A DNA stretch of 64,000 bases from Rivularia sp. PCC 7116 (lineage in GTDB: Bacteria; Cyanobacteriota; Cyanobacteriia; Cyanobacteriales; Nostocaceae), in NCBI RefSeq assembly GCF_000316665.1, contig NC_019678.1, forward strand, positions 3,100,001 to 3,164,000, given 5' to 3'. Positions within the stretch are counted from its first letter, which is position 1; each line of letters begins with the position of its first letter. Positions 48,042 through 58,411 of this stretch are shown here, one piece after another. The position numbers and the translations under genes are program-made. Under the pieces are notes generated by a model. The model was given only the letters and a program-made list of their open reading frames with translations, did not search any database and was not told the DNA's origin.

Positions 48042-49034
48042 TTAAGCTTTTCCACTGCCAATTAAATACAGCAGAGCCATCCTGACTGCAACCCCACTCG
48101 TCACCTGATTCTGTATTAAACTAAAATCTGGGTCATCCATTAAATCCGAACTAATTTCAACACCTCGATTAACAGGTCCCGGATGCAGTACTTTCACGTT
48201 TTCCTTGCAATTTCTTAATTTATCTCTTGTAATTCCAAATAATTGATGATATTCCCGCAAAGAAGGCAATAAATGGGCTGTCATCCGTTCCTTTTGTAAA
48301 CGCAACGTCATGACAAAATCTGCATCTTGCAAAGCTGGTTCCAATTCCCAATGTACGAATAACTTCCCCGCTCTATCTTTGCCGTAATCTGCAAATAATT
48401 TCGGCAAAAGCGTCGGTGGTGCTGCTAAATGTAGTTCTGCATCGGTAGCGGCGGTTAAACTCCAGATATTTGACCTAGCAACCCGAGAATGTAAAATATC
48501 GCCAACGATGGCAATTTTTTTACCTTGCAGCAGTTCTATACTGGGCTTTTCCTGGTCAAGCAGGCTACAAATAGTAAACAAATCTAACAGCCCTTGAGAA
48601 GGATGCTCGTGTTGTCCGTCACCAGCATTTAACACGCTAACTTTTACACCCAAACGGTTCATTTCTGTTGCGATCGCGTTTGGTACTCCTGCTTCTCGAT
48701 GGCGCACCACCATGATGTCGGTACCCATCGCTAAATAGGTTTTGGCTGTATCTAAGATTGTTTCTCCTTTTGTCATAGAAGAACTTGCGGCGGAGAAGTT
48801 GAGAGTATCTGCACTCAAGCGCTTTGCAGCAAGTTCAAAACTACTCCGAGTTCGAGTAGATGGTTCAAAAAACAAATTCGCCACCACCTGTCCCTGCAAA
48901 GTAGGCACTTTTTTCATCCGCCGCGTTAGCACTTCCTGAAAACTAGCGGCAGTCTGTAAAACTGCGTTGTATTCAGTTGCGGTGAAATCAGCCAGGGAAA
49001 GTACGTGATGACGAGTCCAGGTGGTAGTAGGCAT
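48042..49034 (-). CDS. pyrB: Aspartate carbamoyltransferase catalytic subunit
   Basis: PyrB joins carbamoyl phosphate and aspartate in pyrimidine synthesis. The 330-residue protein has the carbamoyl-phosphate motif [30 protein letters not shown], the aspartate loop LRLQKERM and [11 protein letters not shown]. It is a single gene on minus; no regulatory subunit is seen nearby. Confidence 0.97.
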   Translation of the reverse strand: MPTTTWTRHHVLSLADFTATEYNAVLQTAASFQEVLTRRMKKVPTLQGQVVANLFFEPSTRTRSSFELAAKRLSADTLNFSAASSSMTKGETILDTAKTYLAMGTDIMVVRHREAGVPNAIATEMNRLGVKVSVLNAGDGQHEHPSQGLLDLFTICSLLDQEKPSIELLQGKKIAIVGDILHSRVARSNIWSLTAATDAELHLAAPPTLLPKLFADYGKDRAGKLFVHWELEPALQDADFVMTLRLQKERMTAHLLPSLREYHQLFGITRDKLRNCKENVKVLHPGPVNRGVEISSDLMDDPDFSLIQNQVTSGVAVRMALLYLIGSGKA

Positions 49035-49348
49035 GGATATTTATCAACTCTAGCGTGCTTTAGCACGAGCGATGATGTCTCTACAGTTACTTAGTTTAAG
49101 TATGCAGAGGAAATCATACCACCAAGTGGAAGTTTGAAGTATTTAAAATTCTGGGATTTATCAATAGGAATGGTCGCAACTGGCATATCTTTCTTGTATG
49201 GGAGGCAAAAAGCGAGGAAATTGGGCTGCATATTCTGCCTGGGGTGTCGGTTTCCGGAGCCAATCTGGTGGATCGTCATCCGTGGCATTCCCCAAACTTT
49301 TTATAATCTGGTTTATTCAACACTTAGTATGCTTCACTGATAAGTGTT
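49035..49348. other. Gap upstream of pyrB with a short hairpin
   Basis: CGTGCTTTAGCACG (49054-49067) is a short palindrome of a common cyanobacterial repeat. Overlapping plus frames at 49134-49404 have no family features. The right end borders the truncated ISL3 gene and may include IS debris. Confidence 0.4.
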
Positions 49349-49795
49349 TTAGTCAGTATTCTCTCTTGATGCATCTTGTAACATTTTTTCTATCTCTCCT
49401 GTAGTCAAGTTTCCTTTTATTGCTATAGTCTGAATATCTGATTTTAATAATTCTTTTACTGTTTTATTCGCAAGTCTTTTAGTATATTTTCTTCTTTTAG
49501 CTACAAAATATAAGTCTTCAGTAAAAGGTTTTTGACATTTTTTGCATTTAAATTGTCGTTTGTTTATTTCTAAAAATACCTGTTGCTCGCCCCAAGGTAA
49601 ATCTTTGATTATGTATTTATGGTTTTGATGTAGTTGACGAGTCTTTATTCCACAGCGAGGACAGATACTTTCATTACTAACTGATTCTATTTGTAATATT
49701 ATCCCAAGTCCTTTGTATTGACGAAATGATATAACTTTAATCCCTTCTAGATTCAGTAGTTGTGTTAATATTTTAAGTTCCCTTGTTGAAGCCAT
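49349..49795 (-). pseudogene. ISL3-family transposase, truncated after the N-terminal zinc-finger region
   Basis: The 148-residue product has the ISL3 N-terminal zinc finger CPRCGIKTRQLHQNHKYIIK followed by DLPWGEQQVFLEINKRQFKC and CKKC. Full ISL3 transposases are usually 400 residues or more and carry a DDE catalytic domain; here the frame ends after LTTGEIEKMLQDASRENTD. No terminal inverted repeats could be matched, so this is the left-over start of an insertion sequence. Confidence 0.8.
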
Positions 49796-50409
49796 TCTAT
49801 TAGGTATATTCTCTGTGCGTTATGATTGCATAAAACTGAAGTTTTAATAAATTATTAGCACTCTTTAAATCTTGTTTTAAACAACTAACTTAAAAGTGTA
49901 TTTGTATTAAATATATAATATTAATTACGTAAAATTTACAAAATTACATCATTATTTATAGTGAAATGTATTAGCCTATTTAATGTTTGAACGAATTAAC
50001 TATCAGCCAGTTATCGCGCTACTGGTGTATTGTCTAATGTAAGTAAGATGCGTCTACAACTATTAAATTCGCACTATTGCATCTACATATTTATTTTTGT
50101 AATGTATTTTTAGCATACTAAATGAAGAATAAATATAACTTAATTATCAATTATCTTTACATCCTGCACAATTGCCATTAAGCCCAAATAGTTGCTTTAA
50201 ATCTTATTTTCAGGCTGAGATACAAAGCCTATTTAAACGTACTCAAAGCCTTGCTCAGCCTACCACCATCAGAATTTGATTTTTTGTGGTTCCCATTCCA
50301 ACAACTGTCGAGTATTTCTATACTTATTTAAGTTAACTTACTCACACTTACACTAAGGTAAGTGTGAGCTTCTCGGCAACTTCCAGCGTAAAATCAGAAA
50401 GCAGCAATT
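49796..50409. other. AT-rich gap between the IS remnant and thioredoxin
   Basis: Apart from the hairpin at 50341-50368 I see nothing that can be supported in these 614 bases. Confidence 0.4.
50341..50368 (-). terminator. Perfect 11-bp hairpin after thioredoxin
   Basis: CTCACACTTAC pairs with GTAAGTGTGAG around a six-base loop, about 42 bases after the thioredoxin stop. There is no T run on the minus strand, so it may be an RNA 3' stabiliser or a weak terminator. Confidence 0.5.
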
Positions 50410-50730
50410 CTAAATATTCGCTTTAACAGCATTTGCGAATTCTTCGTATGGTGAAACACCTTTGATAGATTCAACTAATTCACCATTCTTAAAATATAGG
50501 ACAGCGGGGATAGTCTTTACTTCGTATTTTTTCGCCAGTGGCTTATCTTTATCTACGTCTATTTTAATTACTTTAATACTCTCTTGAAATTCTTGAGAAA
50601 GCTGTTCCATTAAAGGCGCAACTACACGACAAGGACCGCACCAAGTCGCGGTAAAATCAACTACGAGTAAATTTTCAGATTTCAAAAGATTCTCAAATTC
50701 TGCGGCTGGAACTTTATCTACTGTTGACAT
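50410..50730 (-). CDS. Thioredoxin
   Basis: The 106-residue protein has the active site FTATWCGPCR (Cys31, Cys34), the conserved cis-Pro region VKTIPAVLYFKNGE and DVDKDKPLAKKYEV. It reduces protein disulfides in the cytoplasm. I start at the ATG at 50730; the frame continues 22 codons upstream, but those are not thioredoxin-like. The recombinase-domain gene diverges from it 117 bases away. Confidence 0.93.
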   Translation of the reverse strand: MSTVDKVPAAEFENLLKSENLLVVDFTATWCGPCRVVAPLMEQLSQEFQESIKVIKIDVDKDKPLAKKYEVKTIPAVLYFKNGELVESIKGVSPYEEFANAVKANI

Positions 50731-50847
50731 AATTGGCTTGCAATAATTAAGTTGAAAAAAGATATAGTAAGTATTTGACAATGAACCGATAGTCATCGTT
50801 AAAATAGGACAAAAATAAGCAAAAGCTGCTCTGAAAATCCTGAAACA

Positions 50848-51186
50848 ATGACTGCCGAAGAAATTCCATCAAATCAAATTAGAGAAAGATTAGAACGAGG
50901 CAGACAGATTAAAGCTCAAAATGGTGGTTATGCCGGTTATGGCTCGCCAGCTTTTGGTCAAAAATCTGTTAATGGTGAATTAATTAAGAACGAAAAAGAA
51001 CAAGAAATTATTGAACTAATTCGTCGTCACCATAAGTCTGGCAAGTCCCTGCAACAGATAGCTGATTGGCTAAATCAACATTGTTATGCAACCAAGCGCG
51101 GTAATGAATGGAAACGTATTTCTGTAAAACGAGTCCTAGACCGTCTTTATGGAAGAAGTCCCAGAATATCTGGTACCAAAAGCTGA
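50848..51186 (+). CDS. Recombinase-domain-only protein (serine-recombinase accessory domain)
   Basis: The 112-residue product resembles the Recombinase domain that follows the catalytic domain in large serine recombinases: ERGRQIKAQNGGYAGYGSPA then NGELIKNEKEQEIIELIRRH, SGKSLQQIADWLNQ and RGNEWKRISVKRVLDRLYG. The catalytic resolvase domain with its active Ser is absent, and upstream DNA encodes divergent thioredoxin, so it is not just a cut-off gene. It could be a small DNA-binding protein built from this domain. Partners are unknown. Confidence 0.7.
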   Translation: MTAEEIPSNQIRERLERGRQIKAQNGGYAGYGSPAFGQKSVNGELIKNEKEQEIIELIRRHHKSGKSLQQIADWLNQHCYATKRGNEWKRISVKRVLDRLYGRSPRISGTKS

Positions 51187-51424
51187 TAACCTGTTTTAAA
51201 TGGAAATATTAGTCAAGTATTAAACTCTTAACCTCTATAACCTAAATAGCCTGAAGTCATTATTATAAATACACTTCCACCCTCTTATCTGTAACATCCC
51301 TAATAATATACTTTTATAGGACTAATGTCTATACAGATATAGGTTTGTAATTTTTTTTATGTAACATCTCTCAAGTTAACTTCTTCCACTTTGGAAGAAA
51401 GAAAAAATTTACTTGCCTTAAATT

Positions 51425-52375
51425 ATGAATCTAAATACTCCATTAGTAGAAGCAGCGATTGAGCGCGAGCCAATAACCGTTGAGCCTCAGACATTGATTT
51501 TAGATGCGATCGCTTTGATGAATCAACGCCGAGTTAGCATGAATTCGGATAATAACGACGAAAGTCACAGCGCTTGCAGTTGTGTTTTAGTAGTGCAAGA
51601 TGGAGAAGTATTAGGAATTTTTACAGAGCGAGATATTGTCAGTCTGACAGCTAAAAATATAAATTTGTCACAAGTGAAGGTTGCTGAAGTAATGGTGCAA
51701 CCCGTAATTACTTTGAATAAATCTGCTTTGGAGGATATCTTCGCAGTTTTATTCTTATTTCGGCGTTATCGGATTCGTCACTTACCAATTCTGAACGATA
51801 GCGGTAAATTAACTGGTTTAGTTTCACCAGAAAGTATTCGTAAGGTATTGCGTCCCGACAATTTTCTAAAAATGCGACGGGTTGCCGATGTCATGACAAC
51901 CGATGTTTTGACGCTGCCTGTTACAGCTTCAGTATTAGAAATAGCTCAATTAATGGCAGAACATCGAATTAGTTGTGTAGTAATAACCCAAGATGAAGTC
52001 AAAGATTGGGATTCAAACGTAGCAAATCCAGTTGGTATTGTCACCGAACGGGATATCGTGCAATTTCAAGGGCTACAGATAGATTTAGCAGAAGTTAGAG
52101 CGCAGATGGTCATGAGTTCGCCGCTATTTTTATTAAGTCCGGAAGATTCGCTTTTGGATGCTCATGAAGAGATGCAGAAGCGACACGTGCGAAGATTAGT
52201 CGTATCTTGGGATTGGGGGCAGGGGCTGGGACTTATAACGTTAACTAATATGCTGAAAATTTTTGACCCTATAGAAATGTATCGGGTAATTCAAGTATTA
52301 CAGCAGACAGTTGAGCAACTAGAAGCTGAAAAAATACAATTGCTAGAGCAGTTATCAGTGAACAGTGAGCAGTGA
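51425..52375 (+). CDS. Four-CBS-domain protein (two Bateman modules)
   Basis: The 316-residue protein consists of four CBS domains, seen by repeated V.G.(F/V)TERDIV and MxxxVxxL patterns: VLGIFTERDIVSLTAKNI, LTGLVSPESIRKVL, NPVGIVTERDIVQF and LGLITLTNMLKIF. CBS pairs bind adenine nucleotides and regulate other proteins. No catalytic domain is fused. The Mg transporter MgtE, itself a CBS protein, is convergent downstream. The last residues LSVNSEQ and the stop are encoded by CAGTGAA heptamers. Confidence 0.88.
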   Translation: MNLNTPLVEAAIEREPITVEPQTLILDAIALMNQRRVSMNSDNNDESHSACSCVLVVQDGEVLGIFTERDIVSLTAKNINLSQVKVAEVMVQPVITLNKSALEDIFAVLFLFRRYRIRHLPILNDSGKLTGLVSPESIRKVLRPDNFLKMRRVADVMTTDVLTLPVTASVLEIAQLMAEHRISCVVITQDEVKDWDSNVANPVGIVTERDIVQFQGLQIDLAEVRAQMVMSSPLFLLSPEDSLLDAHEEMQKRHVRRLVVSWDWGQGLGLITLTNMLKIFDPIEMYRVIQVLQQTVEQLEAEKIQLLEQLSVNSEQ

Positions 52376-52398
52376 GCAGTCAACAGTGAGCAGTTATA
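52357..52398. repeat. CAGTGAG heptamer tract supplying a stop codon
   Basis: Units of CAGTGAA, CAGTGAG and CAGTCAA run across the end of the four-CBS gene, including its TGA stop. The tract leads into an ATGATGTCCGG end of the repeat family also seen at 21122-21359. Confidence 0.8.
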
Positions 52399-52427
52399 TG
52401 ATGTCCGGCAAATCACCCATAATATTT

Positions 52428-52554
52428 CATTGCGAGTGGAACAAAGTGAAACGAAGCATTCAGCTCAGCTGCGGTTCATCCCGAGATGTTGCGACGATCC
52501 GCAGCTGAGCCGCACATAAAGGTGAACGCTGAATGCTTCGCTTCCCTCGCAATG
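52428..52554. repeat. Long palindromic element, CATTGCGAG termini (127 bp)
   Basis: The left end CATTGCGAGTGG...GAAGCATTCAG is mirrored by CTGAATGCTTCGCTTCCCTC followed by GCAATG. Inside, GCTCAGCTGCGG (52463-52474) pairs perfectly with CCGCAGCTGAGC (52499-52510). A one-arm relic is at 13502-13557. Confidence 0.8.
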
Positions 52555-52657
52555 ACGTTTAATCTAACTGGTAAGTCAAACCCGATATATTAAAAACAGC
52601 TACATTTAATACTGGCGATCCACATCCAACCGGTGAACAACTGCTCACTGATAACTG

Positions 52658-54019
52658 CTAAAAGAATACTTGTAAAGCAAAAGAAATTAAAGATAAAAAT
52701 GTCATAAATCCCACAGCATCTAAAGTTGTGGTCATTAAAGGACCGCTGATTAATGCCGGATCGAGATTTAAACGTTTGAGTCCCATCGGTAATACTGTTC
52801 CCAAAGTTACGGCTATTAATACATTCACAGCCATTACACTACCGGCAACAAAAGATACCCAACGTTCATCAGGTGGCGACCACATCATTGATAAAGTTGT
52901 TAAAGCTAAACCCAATCCGATGGCGGTTCCTAAACCTGCGGTTAATTCTTTTCGTAACAGTCTGAGAGTGTCTTTTGGCGTTATTTCTCCTAAACCCAAA
53001 CCTCTTACCGTGACAGATAAAACTTGAAAAGCCACATTACCACTACTGTTAGCCAAGATGGGCATGATAATTGCCAAAACCGGGACTATTTTAATCACTT
53101 CCTGGAAAGGTGCAATAACGCTGGCAGCAGTAATGTATAAACCAATATTTCCCAACAGCCAAGGTAAACGTTTGCGGAGAGTTACTTTGGGAGAACATAA
53201 AGCGGCTTCATCACCACCAGTTACACCAGCCAGTTTTTGAATATCTTCTGTAGCTTCTTCATCAATAATGTCTACAATATCATCAATCGTAACAATGCCT
53301 ACCAGTCTATCTTCCTTGTCCACTACAGGTAAAGCGATTAAATCGTAACGCTTCATGATTTTAGCGACTTCGCGCTGGGGAGTATCTGTAGTAGTTCTAA
53401 TAACTTTTGCTGCGGCAATATCTCTTAAGAAAGCATCGGGGAAGGAAAACAATAACTGTCGCAACGATACAACACTAACTAACTTGCGGTTGCTATCGGT
53501 AACATAGGCATAATAAATAGTTTCCTTGTCTTTGTCTTGGCGGCGGATTTTATTCAGAACTTCTTTGACAGTTAAGCCTTCCTGCAACCGCACGTATTCA
53601 GTAGTCATTACCCTTCCTGCGGTACCTTCTGGATAACCAAGAATCGTTGCAGTGATTTGTCGCTGCTGGGGGCTTAACGAATGCAACAATCGCTTGACAA
53701 CCTTTGCCGGTAGTTCGTCGAACAATTCCGCACGTTCATCGGGACTCATCGCTTCTAAGATTTGTGCAACCCTGACATCATGAAGGGAATTGATTAATTG
53801 CTCTTGTATTTCTGTAGGTAAATATTCAAAAACGTCAATTGCTCGACTTTTATTAAGTAAACGAAACGCGATCGCACGTTGTTTTCGGGATAAACTCGCG
53901 ATGTATTCTCCAACATCAACCGCTGGTAAATGGTTTAAGTCCCACTTGAGTTCATTTAAATCTGTAACGCCGAAATCAGCAATGTTGATTGCACAATTGC
54001 GAACATCTTGAATAAGCAT
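52658..54019 (-). CDS. mgtE: MgtE-type magnesium transporter
   Basis: MgtE is an Mg2+-gated Mg2+ channel. The 453-residue protein has the N domain (about 20-130), two CBS domains (about 135-260, with VVDKEDRLVGIVTIDDIVDI) and five membrane spans in the C-terminal half with the pore segments PVLAIIMPILANSSGNVAFQ and MTTTLDAVGFMTFLSL. An AGGAGG ribosome site precedes the ATG. I looked for an M-box riboswitch upstream and did not find its consensus. Confidence 0.94.
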   Translation of the reverse strand: MLIQDVRNCAINIADFGVTDLNELKWDLNHLPAVDVGEYIASLSRKQRAIAFRLLNKSRAIDVFEYLPTEIQEQLINSLHDVRVAQILEAMSPDERAELFDELPAKVVKRLLHSLSPQQRQITATILGYPEGTAGRVMTTEYVRLQEGLTVKEVLNKIRRQDKDKETIYYAYVTDSNRKLVSVVSLRQLLFSFPDAFLRDIAAAKVIRTTTDTPQREVAKIMKRYDLIALPVVDKEDRLVGIVTIDDIVDIIDEEATEDIQKLAGVTGGDEAALCSPKVTLRKRLPWLLGNIGLYITAASVIAPFQEVIKIVPVLAIIMPILANSSGNVAFQVLSVTVRGLGLGEITPKDTLRLLRKELTAGLGTAIGLGLALTTLSMMWSPPDERWVSFVAGSVMAVNVLIAVTLGTVLPMGLKRLNLDPALISGPLMTTTLDAVGFMTFLSLISFALQVFF

Positions 54020-55028
54020 ATTTCCTCCTTTTACCTCCCCCGCGCTGAGAGATAAACTCTACAGTTCAGAGGAGTGTGATACTACCGTCTTCCGGACTTC
54101 TGTCCATAAATTCTTATAAAATCAACATCGATTACCTATCAAGGCATCGCTAAGTCATAATACTAACCCGGAACTGTGTAATCCGGTAGATGCTGAGCTT
54201 CAGTATTATTTTTATGTGATATTACGCACTACTGAATATCTCTATGCCCCGATTTTCATTTCAATAGAGTAGATTCTACTACTCTCATTATCTATGTCAA
54301 GGTAGTATTTCAATTTCCTTGATAATTTTGCAAGTCAAATTATTAACATTGTAGCAAGTAGTTATTGTTTTAAACAATTAATTTTGTTTATGTGATAGTA
54401 CTGAATTTAAACCTCTGGTTCCCCGGTTTGCAAGGGAAATAGGTGCGGTTGAAGGCAGATAATACAACATCACAATACGAGCGCAAAACTATTGTCAAAT
54501 TCCCAATAACCTATGCTTACTCGCCAAAAAAATACAGTATTAAAATTTACCTTAACTTAACAATAGAATTTTATCGAACAAGTTTGGATACCATTCCCAG
54601 ACTGAATTGTCAACAATCTCTAGATAATAAAATTACGATCCGAAGTTAATCTAGGTGGAAAAAAAGAGTAGCAGCAAACAGCTTGATAATAATAGACTTT
54701 TTGTAGAGAATATTGACAATATATAGCATTAAAGTAAGTATTAGCGAGGTTTAAATAAACAAAAAATAAGTTTTTAATATTTTCTAATCTACGGATTTGA
54801 AAATTTAATATCTACACTTGTTGACAATCGGGAGACAAAATTGCAATATTTACTGTTTGCCAGCTTGTTATCTTCAAAACAAGAATTTTGCGTTTTATCT
54901 AAGCAATTATTAACAGGGGTTTGTAATACTGTTAGTTGAAATATTATAAAATATGCTGTTTTAGCTTTTAAAATTTAGTTGATGGTTATGGGGATAAAAC
55001 CCCGCCAAGATTTATCTATCGTTAGATT
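54020..55028. other. Kilobase divergent gap, mgtE / GH15-like gene
   Basis: These 1009 AT-rich bases should contain both promoters. No gene, tRNA or tandem repeat could be supported. A short GGACAGAAGTCC hairpin near 54095-54108 (minus) lies in the mgtE leader but is not a recognised riboswitch. Confidence 0.4.
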
Positions 55029-58000
55029 ATGTTTAGAACTTTACAGTTACTTCCCCGGCTAGAATATTATTATCAGCAAGTCAAGACTATTATTCTTTCG
55101 CGTCAAAATCCGATTACTGGTTTGCTCCCCGCTTCAACAGCGATAACTGCCCACGGAGACTATACAGACGCATGGGTACGGGATAACGTTTACAGTATTT
55201 TAGCGGTTTGGGGATTAGCGTTAGCTTATCGCAAGGTAGATGAAGATAAGGGACGCGCTTACGAATTAGAACACAGCGTTATCAAGTTGATGCGAGGATT
55301 GTTATTCTCGATGATGCGACAAGCGGGTAAAGTCGAAAAATTTAAACACACCCAATCGCCTTTGGATGCTTTACACGCCAAATATAATACTGCAACTGGC
55401 GATATTGTCGTCGGCGATGATGAATGGGGGCATTTACAGCTTGACGCAACATCTATTTTCTTATTGATGTTGGCTCAGATGACAGCTTCGGGGGTGCAGT
55501 TAGTTTACACTCTTGATGAAGTAGATTTTGTGCAAAACCTGGTTTACTATATCGGACGAGCTTACCGCACCCCAGATTATGGAATTTGGGAGCGGGGTAA
55601 CAAAATTAATCATGGTAATGCAGAATTAAATGCAAGTTCTGTAGGTATGGCAAAAGCTGCCTTAGAAGCAATCAACGGACTGGATTTATTTGGTGTACAT
55701 GGAAGTAAAGCATCGGTAATTCACGTGCTGCCGGATGAAATCGCCCGCGCTCGCATCACTTTAGAATATTTATTGCCTAGAGAATCGGCTTCAAAAGAAA
55801 TCGATGCAGCACTTTTGAGCGTAATTAGTTTTCCTGCTTTTGCTGTGGAAGATGAAAGTTTACGTCAGCGCACTTTAGATGAGATAGTCAGTAAATTAGA
55901 AGGTAATTACGGTTGCAAGAGGTTTTTACGCGACGGGCATCAAACAGTTTTAGAAGACAGTCACCGCTTGCACTACGAACCTAGCGAACTGAAGCAATTC
56001 GAGCATATCGAATGTGAATGGCCGTTATTTTTTACTTATTTACATTTAGATGCCTTATTTCGCGGCGAACAGGATAGAATCAAGCATTATCAGCAAAGTT
56101 TGTCATATACCCTAGTCGAACGCGATAATATGCGTTTGCTACCGGAAGTTTATTACGTACCCAAAGAAAATATCGAAGCTGAGAAGCAAGCACCGGGAAC
56201 TCAAAAACGTTTACCCAACGAAAACGTTCCTTTGGTGTGGGCGCAAAGTTTGTATTTTCTCGGACAAATGTTGAGTGAAAAACTGCTTTCTGTGGGAGAT
56301 ATTGACCCCTTGGGCAGATATTTATCTGTAGGAAGAGAGCGAAAACCCATAGTACAAATTGCTTTATTAGCAGAAGATGAAGAATTACAGGCTCAATTAG
56401 CTGTTCGCGGAATTCAAACGGAAACTTTATTGCAAATTAAACCAATTCAAGTTAGGCAATCAGCAGATTTGATTGCAATTTATCAAGGAATAGGACGTAA
56501 TAAAAAACTTGATTTAACTGGAAGACCGCCAAGACTACCTAGAAGTTTAACTACTTCGAGAATTTTCCGCATCGGTAACGAAAATGTTGTATTTTTACCT
56601 TCTTTTCTAGATGCAGAACAGTTTTACTTAACCTTAGATTATCACTTTCTCGTCGCTCATCTCAAAAGCGAACTAGCTTACATTCAAAAATATTGGAGCG
56701 ATTTAGGTCGTCCGACATTAACTTTAATGTTAACTCGTACCATGTTAGAAACTGGTAGCGAAGCATTATTATCATTAATGGAAGAATTAAGAGAAGGTAT
56801 TTGCGACGGCGTGCCGGTGAAATTGGGAAGACTCAATCAGTTAATGCTTACTGCTAACATTCAAAGAGTTAATTTACAGCAAAACTTCGAGTTTCCCAAA
56901 TCAGCAGTTACAAAAATTGCTCCCCGCAGTTCCTATTTAATTTTTAATCCAGAAAACAACTGGATATTAGAACATACCCAAGAATTCCAAATGGAATGTG
57001 AAACTAATCTAGAATTCTTGCTTGATTCTTTGCGCTCCTCAGATAATCTTTACGAACAAATTGAATTATTGCAGACATTAACCAGATTGAAAGGGCTTAA
57101 CTTCGATACTGGCTTTGGCGAACCCGGAAATAGCATACCAGTATCGAATTTGCTTGACGAAGTTTACTACAAAGCCGGTGAAATCGGACTTTGGGCAGTA
57201 GTACGTCGAGCTGCCGGATTGCTACAAATGGCAGATATGCGCTTATCGGATATAGTCACAAGCCTTTTAGCACGCGGTAAGCAAATTGTAATTGGCAGAG
57301 CTTACAGCGAAGCATCATTAATCAAAGTACCGCTTTCCCATAAAGAAATAGTCGAGAAAATCAGAAATTTCTGTCGCGAAGATGTTCGAGATGGGGTTTT
57401 AACTCAAGAAATTTTAGTTTATTTGCGTACCTTAATCAATTCCGAACCAGAATTATTTCAAGGCTTAATTACCTTGAAAATCGGCTATCTAATCTTATTT
57501 ATTACTAGTCAACTTGCTAGGGAGGAAAATATTACTCAAGACGAAGCTTACGAAAACTTAATGCAGCGATCGCCCTTTGAAGTAAAAACCCGATTGAAAG
57601 ATTGTTTGTTGGAATATTCTGGCATGAATCAGCTATTACGCCAGCAAGAATCCCTGCACGTCAAGCAGAAAGAAAACGAAATAGATTGGATATTGCAGCC
57701 AATTAGCTTAGACAAAATAGATGTACCAGAAGGAGGTTGGCGAAGATATCGGCAAGCAGAAGGAGCCATCAACCGCGTACCAGAAGACTTTTTCGAGAAA
57801 GTTTGGGAACTAATGCACCACTGCAAAGGCTTAGTAATCGGCGATAAATTAGAGCGCCGCAACCGCTTAGACGGCAAAACACTGATATCGGAAATGACAG
57901 CCGGAGAAAAGAACTTTGCCCTGCGCGTAGAACACTTATTAAACAAAATCGAAGCTCCAGAATACCGCCAAGCAAACGTTGAAGCCTTAATGGAACTAGC

Positions 58001-58262
58001 GGCGATCGCCAAAAACAATCCAGAATTACAAATCAGTGGATATATTGTCTTAGATGTATTAATTGGTCACGCAGTGCGCTTGAACTGGTTAAACAATCAA
58101 CCAGAAAGAAAAGATAAATACGACGAAGACAAAGCCGCAGCATGGCGCTATTTTTACAACACTTCTCCCCAAGAATGTGCCAGAAATTTTGTTGAAGCCT
58201 TTAGATTCTTAACAGAATTTGGTGAAGAATTCGCAGTTAGTGAAGCTGAAGTAGAAGTTTAA
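55029..58262 (+). CDS. Phosphorylase-kinase-alpha / GH15-like protein
   Basis: The 1077-residue protein matches the family of phosphorylase b kinase alpha/beta subunits and GH15-type glucoamylases. The N-terminal (alpha/alpha)6 barrel includes DYTDAWVRDNVYSILAVWGL, GHLQLDATSIFLLML, IWERGNKINHGNAELNASSV and the catalytic-type IECEWPLFFTYLHLD. The C-terminal region includes VPEGGWRRYRQAEGAINRVP and EDFFEKVWELMHHCKGLVIG, similar to the eukaryotic subunit's C-terminal part. Its role is unknown; hydrolysis of a glucan or regulation are possible. The long 5' gap suggests its own promoter. Confidence 0.85.
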   Translation: MFRTLQLLPRLEYYYQQVKTIILSRQNPITGLLPASTAITAHGDYTDAWVRDNVYSILAVWGLALAYRKVDEDKGRAYELEHSVIKLMRGLLFSMMRQAGKVEKFKHTQSPLDALHAKYNTATGDIVVGDDEWGHLQLDATSIFLLMLAQMTASGVQLVYTLDEVDFVQNLVYYIGRAYRTPDYGIWERGNKINHGNAELNASSVGMAKAALEAINGLDLFGVHGSKASVIHVLPDEIARARITLEYLLPRESASKEIDAALLSVISFPAFAVEDESLRQRTLDEIVSKLEGNYGCKRFLRDGHQTVLEDSHRLHYEPSELKQFEHIECEWPLFFTYLHLDALFRGEQDRIKHYQQSLSYTLVERDNMRLLPEVYYVPKENIEAEKQAPGTQKRLPNENVPLVWAQSLYFLGQMLSEKLLSVGDIDPLGRYLSVGRERKPIVQIALLAEDEELQAQLAVRGIQTETLLQIKPIQVRQSADLIAIYQGIGRNKKLDLTGRPPRLPRSLTTSRIFRIGNENVVFLPSFLDAEQFYLTLDYHFLVAHLKSELAYIQKYWSDLGRPTLTLMLTRTMLETGSEALLSLMEELREGICDGVPVKLGRLNQLMLTANIQRVNLQQNFEFPKSAVTKIAPRSSYLIFNPENNWILEHTQEFQMECETNLEFLLDSLRSSDNLYEQIELLQTLTRLKGLNFDTGFGEPGNSIPVSNLLDEVYYKAGEIGLWAVVRRAAGLLQMADMRLSDIVTSLLARGKQIVIGRAYSEASLIKVPLSHKEIVEKIRNFCREDVRDGVLTQEILVYLRTLINSEPELFQGLITLKIGYLILFITSQLAREENITQDEAYENLMQRSPFEVKTRLKDCLLEYSGMNQLLRQQESLHVKQKENEIDWILQPISLDKIDVPEGGWRRYRQAEGAINRVPEDFFEKVWELMHHCKGLVIGDKLERRNRLDGKTLISEMTAGEKNFALRVEHLLNKIEAPEYRQANVEALMELAAIAKNNPELQISGYIVLDVLIGHAVRLNWLNNQPERKDKYDEDKAAAWRYFYNTSPQECARNFVEAFRFLTEFGEEFAVSEAEVEV

Positions 58263-58278
58263 TTTCTTCTTGTAGATT

Positions 58279-58350
58279 GTAGGGTGTGTTAGACGCACAA
58301 ATAATTATGTTATTAAAGATAACTTTAAAAATGCGTCTAACCCAACCTAC
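58279..58350. repeat. Palindromic element, GTAGG...TTAGACGCA arms
   Basis: GTAGGGTGTGTTAGACGCA (58279-58297) pairs with TGCGTCTAACCCAACCTAC (58332-58350) with three mismatches. It is related to the elements at 9493-9573 and 40062-40149. Confidence 0.8.
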
Positions 58351-58411
58351 TAAGTAATTTCTTCCCTCCAGAGATTAAAATCATTATCTCTCGTCGAATG
58401 CATCTACCTTC

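Noticed and set aside
49134-49404. Two overlapping plus frames upstream of pyrB
   Set aside because: They overlap each other and the IS remnant, and show no family features.
54020-54300. M-box riboswitch upstream of mgtE
   Set aside because: The conserved AGGTGAGGCTCCT core and paired elements are not present.
54443-54649. 68-residue plus frame in the mgtE upstream gap
   Set aside because: No ribosome site, odd composition and no recognisable motif.
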